DNA from: Tretioscincus oriximinensis
Taxonomy: Eukaryota > Chordata > Lepidosauria > Squamata > Gymnophthalmidae
Assembly (NCBI GenBank): GCA_022410635.1
Contig: JAJVDF010000001.1
Location: forward strand, 12,542,464-12,606,463
Direction of reading: 5' to 3'
Length of the DNA stretch: 64,000 nucleotides
The notes below the pieces were generated by a model that was not told where the DNA came from, searched no databases, and saw only the letters and a list, made by a program, of their open reading frames with translations. Both the position numbers and the translations under genes were made by a program. This document shows positions 45,600 to 56,382 of this stretch, in pieces (within the stretch, counting starts at the first letter, position 1; each line of letters begins with the position of its first letter).

Positions 45600-45905
45600 C
45601 TGATATAAAGATCTGTAAAGTTCGATTCATGTTCAAAAATTCTGTCAGCAGTCCAAGTGATTCACATATCCAACCGAAACCAGTCCCATGCTTTACAACC
45701 CAATGTTACACCTTGAATTCGGTATATTTTTGCTCTTGAAAAGAGCTTTTCTCAATGGGAAAATCGCATTTTTTCAGACTTCAAAACTGAAAAACAACTG
45801 TTAGTTCAATTAAACGTTTCACCCTCAAACTGAACAAACGGGTGTTCAGTGTAGCAGTGAACCAAATACACAGTTGTTGTTCATGAACATCTCTAATCTT
45901 CCGCC
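45600..45905. repeat. Possible dispersed 'gttcga' repeat
   Basis: TAAAGTTCGATTCATGTTCA, CAACCGAAACCAG, AACTGAACAAACGGGTGTTC and GTTCATGAACATCTCTAATC. Similar to wording at 3240-3640, 8490-8700 and 19745-19870. Confidence 0.35.
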
Positions 45906-46667
45906 CAGGGTTTCTTACTCATCCTTTTGAGCCAATGCATTTTCTTCTGTATTTCACTTCTAAACCAGTGTATTTGCCTCTCCCAACTTGATTTTTTTTC
46001 CCGTCTTCAACTTCAGGAGCCATGAAATATCATGCAAATATATTTACACATTTTCATTTACATAGTTTGTGCAGTGAATTTGGGTGTTCTGAGGTAGAGT
46101 GCACACACAGCTTGAATCTTTCTATATTGCTTCCATGCGAGGAGGAAATATAGACTCCATACAACCTAGGGAGGGGCAGGAACATTTATAAGGGGTTTTT
46201 GCTATTGTACATTTGTATTTTACATTTTCTTTGTCACCACCTTATTTTCTTGTTTTGTTTTTAGCTTGATGGCCATATCTGTCTTCCCTTTCCCTCAACA
46301 TTCTTCCTTTCCAGATAATTTCAAATAGAAGGGGTTGCAGTTCCCTGGAACAAAATCATTGATGGTAAGAATCACCAAGAATTCTTTGACTTAATGCTGA
46401 GCAACAAATCTCCCCAATGCAGTTTCCCCTTCCTGCCAACTTTGACACCACTCACTGGCAAGCAGCCCAATTCCTACTGTGCTTCCTGTCAGCTCTTCAA
46501 TACTGTGTTTGATCTGATGATGCCGAAATAAGACTTGGAAGCAAGTCTTATTTAAAGTATTTCCACAAAAACAGCAGGGCCGGGTATATACAGCAAGGTT
46601 GAGAGAGATTTACCAGTGGCAACTTCAAGTTTAATCATAGATGTAAGTATGTGGGGGAAGCTCAACA
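45906..46667. other. No gene or recognised repeat
   Basis: Nothing supported. Confidence 0.4.
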
Positions 46668-47110
46668 ACATAAGAACATAAAAATGGAGCCCTATAAATT
46701 AAGACATAATCCATTTAGTTTAGCATCCTGTCCCCTACACTAGCCCACAAATGGCTTCTCAACCAGAAGATGGTAAAGCATCATCTGTTCTCAATTCCCT
46801 GCAAATGATTGTTGGAGGTAGGATGACCAGATGACCCCTTTTGGGGGGGTTGAAAACCCAGTTATGGGGTACCTCCCAGTTTTTTCTGAGAAAAATGTTT
46901 TCAAAAAAAGACTTTTTAAAAAAATTCTTTTGTTTTTTAATTTTTTTTCCTCAGAAAAAATGGGAAGCACCCCAAAAATGGGTTTTCAACCCCCCCCCCC
47001 AAAAGGGTTCATCTGGTCAGCCTATTTAGAGGTGTTCTGCCTGTCTCCTCACCTACAGATAGCATTAATCTAATGGGCACTGATATAACTCTTCTCCATG
47101 AATTTGCCTA
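46668..47110 (-). mobile_element. CR1 LINE 3' end split by MITE copy 4
   Basis: Low-coordinate part: ACATAAGAACATAAAAATGG, TTAGTTTAGCATCCTGTCCC, CTCAATTCCCTGCAAATGAT. After the MITE it resumes with AGAGGTGTTCTGCCTGTCTC and ACTCTTCTCCATGAATTTGC. Confidence 0.75.
46819..47024. mobile_element. Palindromic hAT-like MITE, copy 4, in CR1
   Basis: TAGGATGACCAGATGACCCC ... CATCTGGTCAGCCTA. Flanks GTTGGAGG and TTTAGAGG agree at 6 of 8 positions. The CR1 reads through sensibly once the MITE and one flank copy are set aside, which supports a real insertion with an 8 bp duplication. Confidence 0.75.
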
Positions 47111-47241
47111 CAAGAACATAATCTGCTACATCAGAGCACAGCCCATCTAGTCCAGCATTTGTCAGTTGTTTCTGGACATTTTAAACAGAGCATAAAAACA
47201 AAAACTTCACCTGCTCTCAACTCCCTGCAAATTGCTTTTCC
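47111..47241 (-). mobile_element. CR1 LINE 3' end
   Basis: ACAAGAACATAATCTGCTAC, GCCCATCTAGTCCAGCATTT and CTCAACTCCCTGCAAATTGC. It abuts the previous CR1 in the same orientation. Confidence 0.7.
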
Positions 47242-47928
47242 AGGAAACATACTAAATAGTTTAAGGAGCTGTTATGACAAAGGACTGGCAGCTTGAAGTT
47301 GCAATAAAAACCTGATAGATTTCTGGAGATGCTTGTTGAATTTGTCCACAACGTTGCCTGTATCAATTTTCTCCTGATGGTACCCAGCATCAATTCTAGT
47401 AGAGACATTGTCCTCTGTGCAGCGATCTCCATAAGAATATTAAAGAATCCCTACTGGATCAGGCTAGCTTTCCATCTCTCATCTCTGTTAATCACAACTA
47501 ACTTTGACCTTTAAAGGTACCTTGCCTGTTTCTCCAACCTGAAGACAACTATAAGCCAGAGCAATCCTTACAAACTGGTATTCCAAAACAAGCCCAGCCA
47601 TATTCTAGATGCATCCATCAAAATACAGCAAGATCACACTCCTGCCAATGCATTGGCCAAATTCCTAGCACTCCAGGACATTAACAGAAGGCAAAATGGG
47701 TCAGGGTCCCAATGTGTAGGCAATGTGTGGGAAACCAGACAAACAGATTGGAGATTTCAAACATTCATCACTGTGCCAAAAAGCACATCTGATGCAAAAC
47801 CTCTGTGGCTTTTTCAGGCAACTTACTAAATAGTTCAAGGAACTGTTTATGGCAAGAGACAGGCTGCTGCTTGAAGTTACAGTAAAAACCTAGTGAATTT
47901 CTGGAGATGCTTATTGGATTCATCCACA
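47237..47928 (+). repeat. Diverged ~115-bp direct repeat pair
   Basis: 47237-47350 and 47806-47928 share TACTAAATAGTTTAAGGAGC / TACTAAATAGTTCAAGGAAC, GCTTGAAGTTGCAATAAAAA / GCTTGAAGTTACAGTAAAAA, and TTTCTGGAGATGCTTGTTGA / TTTCTGGAGATGCTTATTGG. Start-to-start distance is about 569 bp. Either a local duplication or two insertions of an unnamed repeat. Confidence 0.65.
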
Positions 47929-48625
47929 AAGCTGTTTATTCCAACTGGTTTCTTACAGGGCCGTGAATTTATTTTACATGGTATTTTGCATTTTAATCTT
48001 ATCTTTGATAGAGAAAAAGATAAGAAGTTTGTGTAAAGTTTGCATTGAAGCATCTTTAAGCAGATGATGGAGGGACCTTTTATTGACAACAATTTTGGAT
48101 AAGCCCCAGAGATGCTTGTACAGTATCAGCACCAAGGAGGACTAAAAACTGAATGAAGCATCTACCATGCAAGGTCCCAAGTGATATTTGTGGAGCCAGT
48201 GGCAAGCAGAGGCAACATGGGACAGGATGTTATTCTTAAATCATACATGATTCACTGTAATATTTGCTTCAGATCATTGCTCCACCAACTCTATCACCTG
48301 CTGCAAGAATCAGTGGGAAGAACATTGTTACAAGTAGGGTATTTTCACATTTATTTATTTGCATTTTTACATAGGGCATTTTTTATACAGGCCGGTTAAC
48401 AATAAAAGCAGTAAGGAACATCTACATATCAATGGCATTTCACTCCAAATCTCCTGATGACCTCTCCTAGTGGCTTCATATTAAACAGCATGGGGGAGAA
48501 GATCAACTCCTGAGGAATCCCACAATTGAGCTTGTGATGGAGATATTTCCAGATGAAACACAGTATGCAATATGCTATAGCTGTTCCCAAGGTGTGCTGA
48601 TACATTCTCCAACTTTTCCCAGCTT
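47929..48625. other. No gene recognised
   Basis: A minus frame reading into 47877 overlaps the direct repeat and has no domain. A CCGGTTAACAATAAAAGCAG-type repeat tail lies near 48390-48415. Confidence 0.4.
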
Positions 48626-48745
48626 TTAAGAAGAAGAACAATCTGGTTTTTATATTCTGCCCTTCTCCGCCAAAGAGACTCAGAGCAGCTTACAAGGTTA
48701 CATTTCACCCAAAGGCAAAAAATATTCTACCTTCCCCACCACATT
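48626..48745 (-). mobile_element. tRNA-derived SINE 3' part, minus
   Basis: AAGAAGAAGAAC tail, TTTATATTCTGCCCTTCTCC, GACTCAGAGCAGCTTACAAG and ACCTTCCCCACCAC. Same family as 31730; the tRNA head is missing. Confidence 0.6.
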
Positions 48746-49484
48746 TGGACAAACTGAAATTTGTTCACAGGCTGTCCCATGCCTTTGGAAAATGGATCAA
48801 AGTTGGGACATTTTAAGGGATTGCTTCTTGACATGAGCCATCCCATATTGTGATATCCTTCATCCAGGTGCAGCTAGGGATGGATTGAGCATCTGAAATG
48901 TGAATGCAAGGCCTGAATCAACCCAGAAACAAGAATGTTCCTGCATCCAGCATATAAATAGCCTCAGCCATTCCTGACATCCATTGACTTAAGATGACCT
49001 TAGAAATTACCTCTAAAATAGATGAATGCAGCCATAAGTTTTGCTTGTGGTTTCTCGTGGACTTTGGTCTATGTCCCTACAAAATACTTCTTACATCCAG
49101 ATCCTGAAAGCTTAGGTTTACTTTTTTTATTTCTCTTTTGCAGTTATTTATTATTGAAGGTCTTTATTTTGGATTCATGACCAAAATAAAACTTGCAACT
49201 GCATTTTATCTATGTAGGCTTTCCCTTATTGTAAGGTGTGAAGCAAGTTGACATTTTAGGCCTTTGGAAACAGCAGGGGACAGACCAAACGTAGCAAGTG
49301 TGCTTGTCAAAAGGAGTCAACTTTGTGCCAGCAAGTTATTTTTCTGCTTTGCTCAGCATGCAGGAACGATATAAGAAAACCATTTATCCTTAAGAAAATG
49401 TGTAAAATAACCCCACCTCACACTCAAAGTACTTTGTTTTCTTTTAGCTGTTAATTAGCCACTTTCCACAAGAGTTGAACCAGG
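48746..49484. other. No gene or recognised repeat
   Basis: The AT-rich stretch 49300-49450 looks single copy. Nothing else is seen. Confidence 0.4.
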
Positions 49485-49485
49485 A

Positions 49486-49917
49486 GGAGGACTGTGGTGC
49501 TAGAGAAGGCTTTAGAGAATTCCTTTAACTGAAGAGAGATCAAATCAGTCAATACAAAAGGAAATCAACTTTCTCTGTACGTTGGAAGGACAAATATGAA
49601 AAACTAAAAGTTGAAGCTCATTTACTTTGGACACATAATAAGAAGACAGGACTTACTGATGGGCCACTGTGTGAGACAGAATACTGGACTAGATGAGCTC
49701 TGGACTGATTCAACAGGGTTCCTCTTATGTTCTAAACACCCATTGGAAAAGACTGCTAGAAAAATATGGAAAGACCAATGAAGAGAGTCAGGTGAGTAGA
49801 GAGTGCCACGGAAACAACAAAGTTGGGCTTACAGACAGTGAGGGATTGAAGGGTCTGATATGACATAGTTCATGGAATCACAAAGAATCAGATATGACTG
49901 AATGAGTGAATAATATA
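49486..49917 (+). mobile_element. BovB LINE 3' end, copy 1, split by CR1
   Basis: GGACTGTGGTGCTAGAGAAG, AATCAGTCAATACAAAAGGA and CATTTACTTTGGACACATAA, then after a CR1 (49652-49735) CCCATTGGAAAAGACTGCTA, and the end TTCATGGAATCACAAAGAAT then CAGATATGACTGAATG. This is the BovB C-terminal coding region and 3' end. A second copy follows head to tail. Confidence 0.75.
49652..49735 (+). mobile_element. CR1 3' end nested in BovB
   Basis: CTGATGGGCCACTGTGTGAG, ACAGAATACTGGACTAGATG and TTCAACAGGGTTCCTCTTAT then GTTCT. The BovB text resumes right after it. Confidence 0.75.
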
Positions 49918-50114
49918 TGGCTGTGAGAGCTGAACCACAAAAAAACCTGTGTGCTGAACAACTTATTATTTTTGAATTGTGGTGCTGGAGAAGACCTGAG
50001 AATCTCTTAGACTTCAAGGACATAAAATCAGTCAATTCTAAAGAAAATAAACTCTTAGTGTTCATTGAAAGAAGAAATACTGAAGCTCAATACTTCAGTA
50101 TAAAGTCATCTTGA
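49917..50114 (+). pseudogene. BovB reverse transcriptase C-terminal remnant
   Basis: A 65-codon frame reading RAEPQKN, IIFELWCWRRPENLLDFKD and SVNSKENKLLVFI. This is the C-terminal 'FELWCWRR...R' segment known from BovB ORF2, downstream of the polymerase core. The Met start is incidental. A stop after about 65 codons and a frameshift relative to the rest of the tail show decay. Confidence 0.65.
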
Positions 50115-50292
50115 AAAATATCTTGAAGGCAACAGGAGAAAGGGATAGCAGAAGATTAAGAGATATTGTGGAGGAAGGAATAAACATGAGTTTGGGAAGA
50201 CTTCCGGAAGCAGCGGAGGACAGAATGGGTTGTTGCGCTGTGGTTCATGAGGTCACAAAGAGTCATTCCTAAATGAACAACTGAATAATAAA
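49918..50292 (+). mobile_element. BovB LINE 3' end, copy 2
   Basis: TGGCTGTGAGAGCTGAACCA, TTTGAATTGTGGTGCTGGAG, AAGACTTCCGGAAGCAGCGG and the 3' terminus GGTTCATGAGGTCACAAAGA then GTCATTC, with an AATAATAAAAA tail. 5' truncated. Confidence 0.8.
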
Positions 50293-51050
50293 AACCAGTT
50301 TCCTCTTTCTGCCTTGCACAGTAAACATTGTTGTATTATACCTGTATGCTATTCTTCTTGAGAACAAGGCCCAAGCTCTCCAATGAAGGCCAAACACAGC
50401 AAATAGTATTTGTAACTCAAGGTGCAGCATTATTCACAATGAGATAAAATGCCATTCTATAATCCTTTCCCTCCTCTGCCAATTCTTCCACCATATAGCC
50501 AACATTATGTTTTTTAAGCTTCAGATCCCAAGGTTATTAACTATTCCCAGTTTTGATCTAAATTTGTGTGCATTACATTCTATGTTTCAATGACAGATAA
50601 ATGTTGATTGATAAAATGGTCTTTTGGAAGCTGAGAAGTATGAACCTGAAGTACCAACATAGAATTTTACAAGACTTAAATTACACAGCCTAAAATCAAC
50701 TGGGAGTAAAAAGGAGTGACACCATAGTATTCCAAGTGGGAGAATTGTAGAGTAGTCTCTCCAGAGAAACAATAATTAACAAGAAAGTTGTTGTACAATA
50801 AGAAATTCCATTACTCATGGATTACAATAAAAATTATCTATAGGTGGCCAGCTAGATATTATGTACTGTCCAACATAAGATAGAATTAGGGCATTCTACA
50901 CTGGACCGTGTTCTAGGATATCTCGTCACCCACATGAACACCTCACTAATTCACCCACCACGTGCACTTTTAGAGACCAGGAAACCTTCGTTCAGAGCCT
51001 GTAGAGCCAGTCCCGGATGGGTCCATGTTGTAGTGCACAGTCCCTGGCAT
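50293..51050. other. No gene; possible family C trace
   Basis: At 50887-50925, AGGGCATTCTACACTGGACC and GTGTTCTAGGATAT resemble the left end of family C, but no right end is found. Confidence 0.35.
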
Positions 51051-51332
51051 GAACATAAGAACAAAAGAGCAGCTCTGCAGAATTAGGCCACAGCCTTACA
51101 ATCCAGCAACTTGTCTCACTCGGTGATTCTCCAATTGTTCCTGGGCATTCTCAAAAAGGAGGCAAAATCTTCACTTGCTCTTGACTCACTACAGATGGTC
51201 TTTAGAGGCATCTTGCATCTTTTGCCAACCTGGAGGCAGTACTTAGGCACCTAAGTTCTGGTAGTCACTGATATGTCCGGTTTCTATGAAGTTATCTAAT
51301 CCTTTCATAAAGCTACACAGGCTGGTCACATA
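51051..51332 (-). mobile_element. CR1 LINE 3' end
   Basis: TGAACATAAGAACAAAAGAG, TACAATCCAGCAACTTGTCT, CTCTTGACTCACTACAGATG, GGTCTTTAGAGGCATCTTGC and TTTCTATGAAGTTATCTAAT. A relatively long minus-strand 3' end. Confidence 0.75.
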
Positions 51333-52429
51333 GCCACGCACCATTTGTCATTTTGTGCACTTCACCTGCTCCCAAGCACAGACTGGCCTCCACATTTTGT
51401 TGTATTTATGTAGAATAATAATAGAACCCTTATGCTTCAGTCACATCTTAAATTTAAGCAGAACGGAAGCCATCTTTAGAGAGCTAATATCAAAGTACAC
51501 TTCTGTATCTTCTGCAAACCTTCTGATTTGATTGGACTATCCTGCATTCGGATATTCCTACCACTAAGTCCATTTCAGCTGCTAGTCATGGACCCAATCT
51601 GTGTCCAGGTCAGCAGTGGCTTAGAGGGCAGCCAGCAGACTCTGATACACAGAGCTAGCCACTGCTGGCTATGTTGTGCTGCCCATAAAGCTATCTTGCT
51701 TGGCCCCACTCTGGGAAAACAGTCCCGTTGTGTACAGCTATAGTGTGCATGAAGAGCAGCCGGAGTGTTCTGGGGCATGGTGCTGGACATGCTTTTGCCA
51801 ATTTTATTTTGCCCAAAGTCAAAAGTCAATGTGTCCACTCCAAAGTCAATGTGACCTTTCCTAAAATGACCTCAATTTCCATTCCATCTTGACCACAGCT
51901 TAGTAACTCGTGATGGAAATAAGCAACACCTAAAAGCTAGCTAAATAGAAACTACACTAAACTAAGAGGATCTTTTGTTTGATAACATTGTGCTGCCCCC
52001 ACAGCAGAAAGTAAGTTAGTGTGTATTATTAGTGTAAGTTCCCTTTAAGGCAGAAGAATGTAGGTCTCTGGGATTTGTAGTATAGGGTTCTGATAGGCTT
52101 CCTTTAGTTCCCATCCCTTTTCCTTCCTCTCCATGTGGTCCTTTGTTCAGTAGCCAGCCATCCAAGAATCAAGAGGCGTAAAACAGCACTGTACTTTTAC
52201 GAAATTACAGACCAGAAGCTAGGACCTGCAGACTAGGCTTTAATCCAGAAAATATATAAGTTATTTTGGAATTGTTTCCGAATAAACTTTGCTTCATTAA
52301 GACTCTCTGGTCTAACTTCGTTAAGACTCTCCAGAACATCCAGTTCTGTTGGCTACTCCTGGATGGGATGGAATAAACACAGAGCTGCTCTGCACAGCTC
52401 TAGATGTTGGTGTCAAAACTCGAGCACAG
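51333..52429. other. No gene or recognised repeat
   Basis: Overlapping frames at 51528-51864 on both strands have no domain. Nothing supported. Confidence 0.4.
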
Positions 52430-52815
52430 TTTTAAGCAACATTGGGCTTTTTGTTTATCTTCAGAAAGGGGAGAGAAAAGAATGTTTCTTGCCTTTCACA
52501 CTTCTCCAAGTAAAAGCTTTTCTATTCCTTTCTATTCCTTCTAGTTTGGCAATCCCACCACCCTCATCATGATTGGATGAAAACATGTCACATGACAATG
52601 GAAAACATAAAAACACCATTGCAGTATTTACACATTGTGCAGAAATGATTCCAGGTGAAAGGAATAATTATGGATTGCATTCAAGCAGCCCACATAAGAT
52701 AGTTTTAAGAATGCATTTGGAGTGTTTGAGAAATAGTGATTACTCTTAGTGAATGCTCTTTTCCTGCTAATTGCTTGAACTTTTTCCTTATCAAAGGTGA
52801 AAATGATATTCTATA
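52430..52815 (-). mobile_element. Family A element, minus
   Basis: TTGCCTTTCACACTTCTCCA, CATGATTGGATGAAAACATG, TCACATGACAATGGAAAACA, GATTGCATTCAAGCAGCCCA and the end TCCTGCTAATTGCTTGAACT. Near full length. Confidence 0.55.
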
Positions 52816-52989
52816 TGGTCATCTGGAATCATACCAGATGAGTGCTGAATGCCTGCTACTGTATTCATCCATGTGGTCTTGATCTCTCAGACAAAAATTT
52901 AGAAAAGTTCATTTTCTCTTTCAGACCCTCTCTCAAACACCTATAGAGGCTTTTCCTTCCTTCTTACTAAAATATACCACCCTTTTTAA

Positions 52990-53300
52990 CTCTTAATGCA
53001 CACACCTAGTAAATTAATCTGATTTAAGGAGCTCCAGTAGTCCACATCATCTGCATGTCACTAACGTTACTAAGAGTATTCAAATGGTAGACCACAATCA
53101 ATATTGCATCTGTTCCTGTGCTACAGTCCTAGAATAAGCAGTACTTATAGAAACTGGATCTGAGTGAGATTGGGCACAGCTATAAGGGGCATGCCTCTAT
53201 TTGTATTGTGTCATGCATTGTTTTAGTTCTAATACTGCCCATCCTGCTTAATCCAAATCTACAGCTAATCCATGCATACTATCTGCATAAAAGACTTTAG
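52990..53300. repeat. Family D repeat
   Basis: AGGAGCTCCAGTAGTCCACA, CCTAGAATAAGCAGTACTTA, GAAACTGGATCTGAGTGAGA and CTTAATCCAAATCTACAGCT. Confidence 0.45.
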
Positions 53301-53354
53301 AATAGCTTACCATTGTATCCAATGATAGGAGATTGTGTTCACACATACGAAGTA

Positions 53355-53425
53355 TACTGCTCAAAACAATTAAGGGAACACTTAACTGTTGTGTTAAAGT
53401 GTTCCCTTAATTGTTTTGAGCAGTA
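53355..53425. mobile_element. Mariner-like hairpin MITE, well preserved
   Basis: A 67 bp element (53357-53423) with TA on each side. Arms CTGCTCAAAACAATTAAGGG and CCCTTAATTGTTTTGAGCAG are exact complements and extend through AACACTT/AAGTGTT to a tiny loop. Same family as 23480 but closer to perfect. Confidence 0.8.
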
Positions 53426-53808
53426 TATATATAGTCATTTTAAGTATATTTTAAGTTAGAAACAGTCCATTCTGCAGGTGAGAATCCAAAGCAACTCCTT
53501 GCTGTACTCTCAAGAGCCAATACGGTTCTGCTGGGCAGTCACTCAATAAAAGGCTTTGTATATTTACCTCACGTTAAGTTTTGTCTTTCAGCCCTTTGCT
53601 GCATTTTATGTATTATTATTGTGAACGTCCCTCATAAAACAACCTCCTGAAAGCTCACAATAAATATTCTCCCACCTTCCATCTGCTTAGACAGCCACCA
53701 ATCAATCAAATAATTCTTTCCATGATGTCTGGGCATATCAATCAAAATTAAAATTTGAATGACCAGATGATACTGAGGGATTGCAGGGTTTGGGTTAAAA
53801 ATTGACCT

Positions 53809-53946
53809 TCTAAGGGCTTAACCTTATTCTGGGTTTATTTTGGAATATGAGCCCACCATCTGCATACTAAAGCAGACAGCATCAGCACACAAATGGCAAG
53901 TACTCTTCAAGATACATTCCAGGAAAAGATTCAATGTAGAAAGGTA
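53809..53946. mobile_element. Family C MITE-like element
   Basis: CTAAGGGCTTAACCTTATTC, GGTTTATTTTGGAATATGAG, CCACCATCTGCATACTAAAG and the right end ATTCAATGTAGAAAGG. Diverged. Confidence 0.45.
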
Positions 53947-54989
53947 CAGTTTCTATGACCAAAACCATGAGTGAATATGTAGAACAGCAAACCTTAGAAC
54001 AGTTACCATGTGATGAATATAAGATGTTTCATTTTCCTCTTTTATACAGCTTCTCAAGTTTATTTTGTTTATTTACTCTTAAAACCCTAGCCCTACAGTC
54101 CAAAGGTCTCGGGGCTGCCAATAGTAAAAACAGAATTACGAAGTTGACATATTAAAACATCATATGAAGGTGGAAAAAAACAGCATTTCTTCAAACAGAT
54201 TAAAGAGGTGAAATTACCCTGAAATGTAAGGTTAAGGGAGTAGTTGTATTATGATGGAAAACTGCTGAACTGATTCAAAATGATTTAAGCAGCAGATATG
54301 GACAGAGAGATGAGTGTCATGGGTAGAGTCATACTTGTGCATGACACTGAGGTACCTGGAACCTGCACAAAGACCATGTATATAAGAAGGCTTCCACACC
54401 CATGAACTTAGAAATAATGACAGAGGCCAAATTGTGGAGATCAGGTGAGTTCTCTGCTCCACGATGCTTACATCCTCTCCACCCCTACCTAGGGAATGGT
54501 AGCCGCCCTCCTTCTAATGCTTCCTGAAGCCAGGAGGAACGTGTAAGGAAACTGAGGCCCCAGAATGAGAAGCAATCTGATATTCCATGGGATTTCAGTC
54601 TCCTTTCCTCTAATGTTCAAGCTCCGTGTTATTTTTTATAGGAACAAAACATTCAGCCCAAGCTCTTGGGGATCATTTTAATCTCCTACAAAGGACTATT
54701 TATCCAAAAGACACTAGCTTCTCTTTTTAAAAAAATTGCTCCCAAAGAAGCAAAATTAATCAGGAAAGTGACATGCCAAATGTCTTCTTTTCACATTAAA
54801 AAATAGCGATTTTTCTCCTTTGTTCACAAGGCTCTTTTGAACACACTACTAAAGGGGTGAAAGTGGCTGGAAAGCAGCTTAGAAGTGTTCACATTTGCAT
54901 GCTTCTGTTTTAATTCATTCTCTGGCCTTATCAGGATCAGAGACTGAATATTAGCAGCCACATGACAATGCCTGTAGGAGCACTTCTGC
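53947..54989. other. No gene; apparently unique AT-rich sequence
   Basis: The part 54600-54960 is free of recognised repeats and contains AT-rich motifs such as CATTTGCATGC. Conservation cannot be judged without other genomes. Confidence 0.4.
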
Positions 54990-55090
54990 ACTTACATATG
55001 CTAATCTGGATCTGCAGATCTGGACCAGGGAGGTGCTGCTCTTGATGTGATCTGCATCAGCTCCTACTCTAATGCCCAAACCTGGTGTGA
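54990..55090. repeat. Family D fragment
   Basis: ATGCTAATCTGGATCTGCAG, GATCTGGACCAGGGAGGTG and ATCTGCATCAGCTCC resemble family D wording. Confidence 0.35.
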
Positions 55091-56369
55091 AAATTGGATA
55101 TAAATGTTAATCATCATCTTCCTTCCACAATGCAGAAGAAATCCAAAGCAGCCAGCAGCTAAAGATCATGGGAATTGTAAGCCCACACCTCAATACTACT
55201 TATGTCTGCTATTTCACCTCTTTATTTCAGGAGAATATTAGGTATAATAAGAATTTAAAACAATAAATAAATATAAATCTCTGAAAACTCACACACTAAA
55301 AGACAAAATCTCATCCTAGCAGTGAGTGGTAAGGGAGAAAAGAGAGAGGAAATGTGTTTCTCTACATTTGTAGCTCTCTTCATTTTAATTTTTTTGCTTG
55401 GATTTAAAAATATGTGTTTAATAAAAGCATTTATATGTAATCCTTTATTAGAAACTTCAAGGGTGACATGGAATGAAAAATAAACAGGATTAATATTTAA
55501 ATAGTAAAATGCATAGCATTTAATACATGTGATAGGACATATTCTTTTTCAATACAATTTTATTAAACGAATTCCATTCCGCTAAAAATTATTTTAAAAG
55601 GTAACAAACGAGATAGAAGGATGATAAAGTGACTTCCAGTCTTCAAACTGATGAACTCAAGCAAGGCTTTTTTCCCTAGGAATTACACATATATTAAAGC
55701 CTGAAAAGTTTATTAAGGCTGCATTCTCACTGGGGGAAAATGAGTGCAAAATCTGACTGTGTGTTGGTTGGATCCATTGCTTCAACGTTTTGGACATAGA
55801 ATGTTTCCGTAGCCATGTGGCATCTGAGTGGAGTTTGTTTAGAAAACTGTCACAAGTGTTAATGCAATTCGTATGAACCCTGACCTAACGACAGTTTGCC
55901 ATGCCTGTATGCCGATCAGCTGCCCAATCGATGGTTGGCTTAGGAGTTGTTTGAATTCTAGTGAACACAGAAGCATCCGAAATTTTTCCTGCTGCTGTTC
56001 CAGTGCAAGAAATTTAAACTGCTGTCAAAAGCAGCAGTCAGAACTGCAGGAGATCCACAGAGATCTCCCTTGCTGCCTTGGACCACAAGCCTTGGGGCTG
56101 CTTCTGGTTTTGCTAGGATGGCCCATCCTGGTTTACAGAGGTGAAAACATGCGCAATTAATAGGGATTTTTAAAAAAAATCCCATCCAGTAAGGACTCCT
56201 CTCCAGGACTTAACATCATCTGTTGCTGCAAGAAGGGAGGAAGCAACCATCCTAGGACTCCGCCCCTCCTCCAGGACTTAACATCTTCAGCTGTACTGAC
56301 ACTAGCATTGAAGAGGAGGTATAAGATCTGCTTCTAAATGCCTACATTTAAAAAAAAATGAAAATGTAT
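55091..56369. other. No gene recognised
   Basis: AT-rich until 55800. A 95-codon + frame (55873-56160) and an overlapping minus frame have no recognisable domain. Confidence 0.4.
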
Positions 56370-56382
56370 TATCAATTATGGT

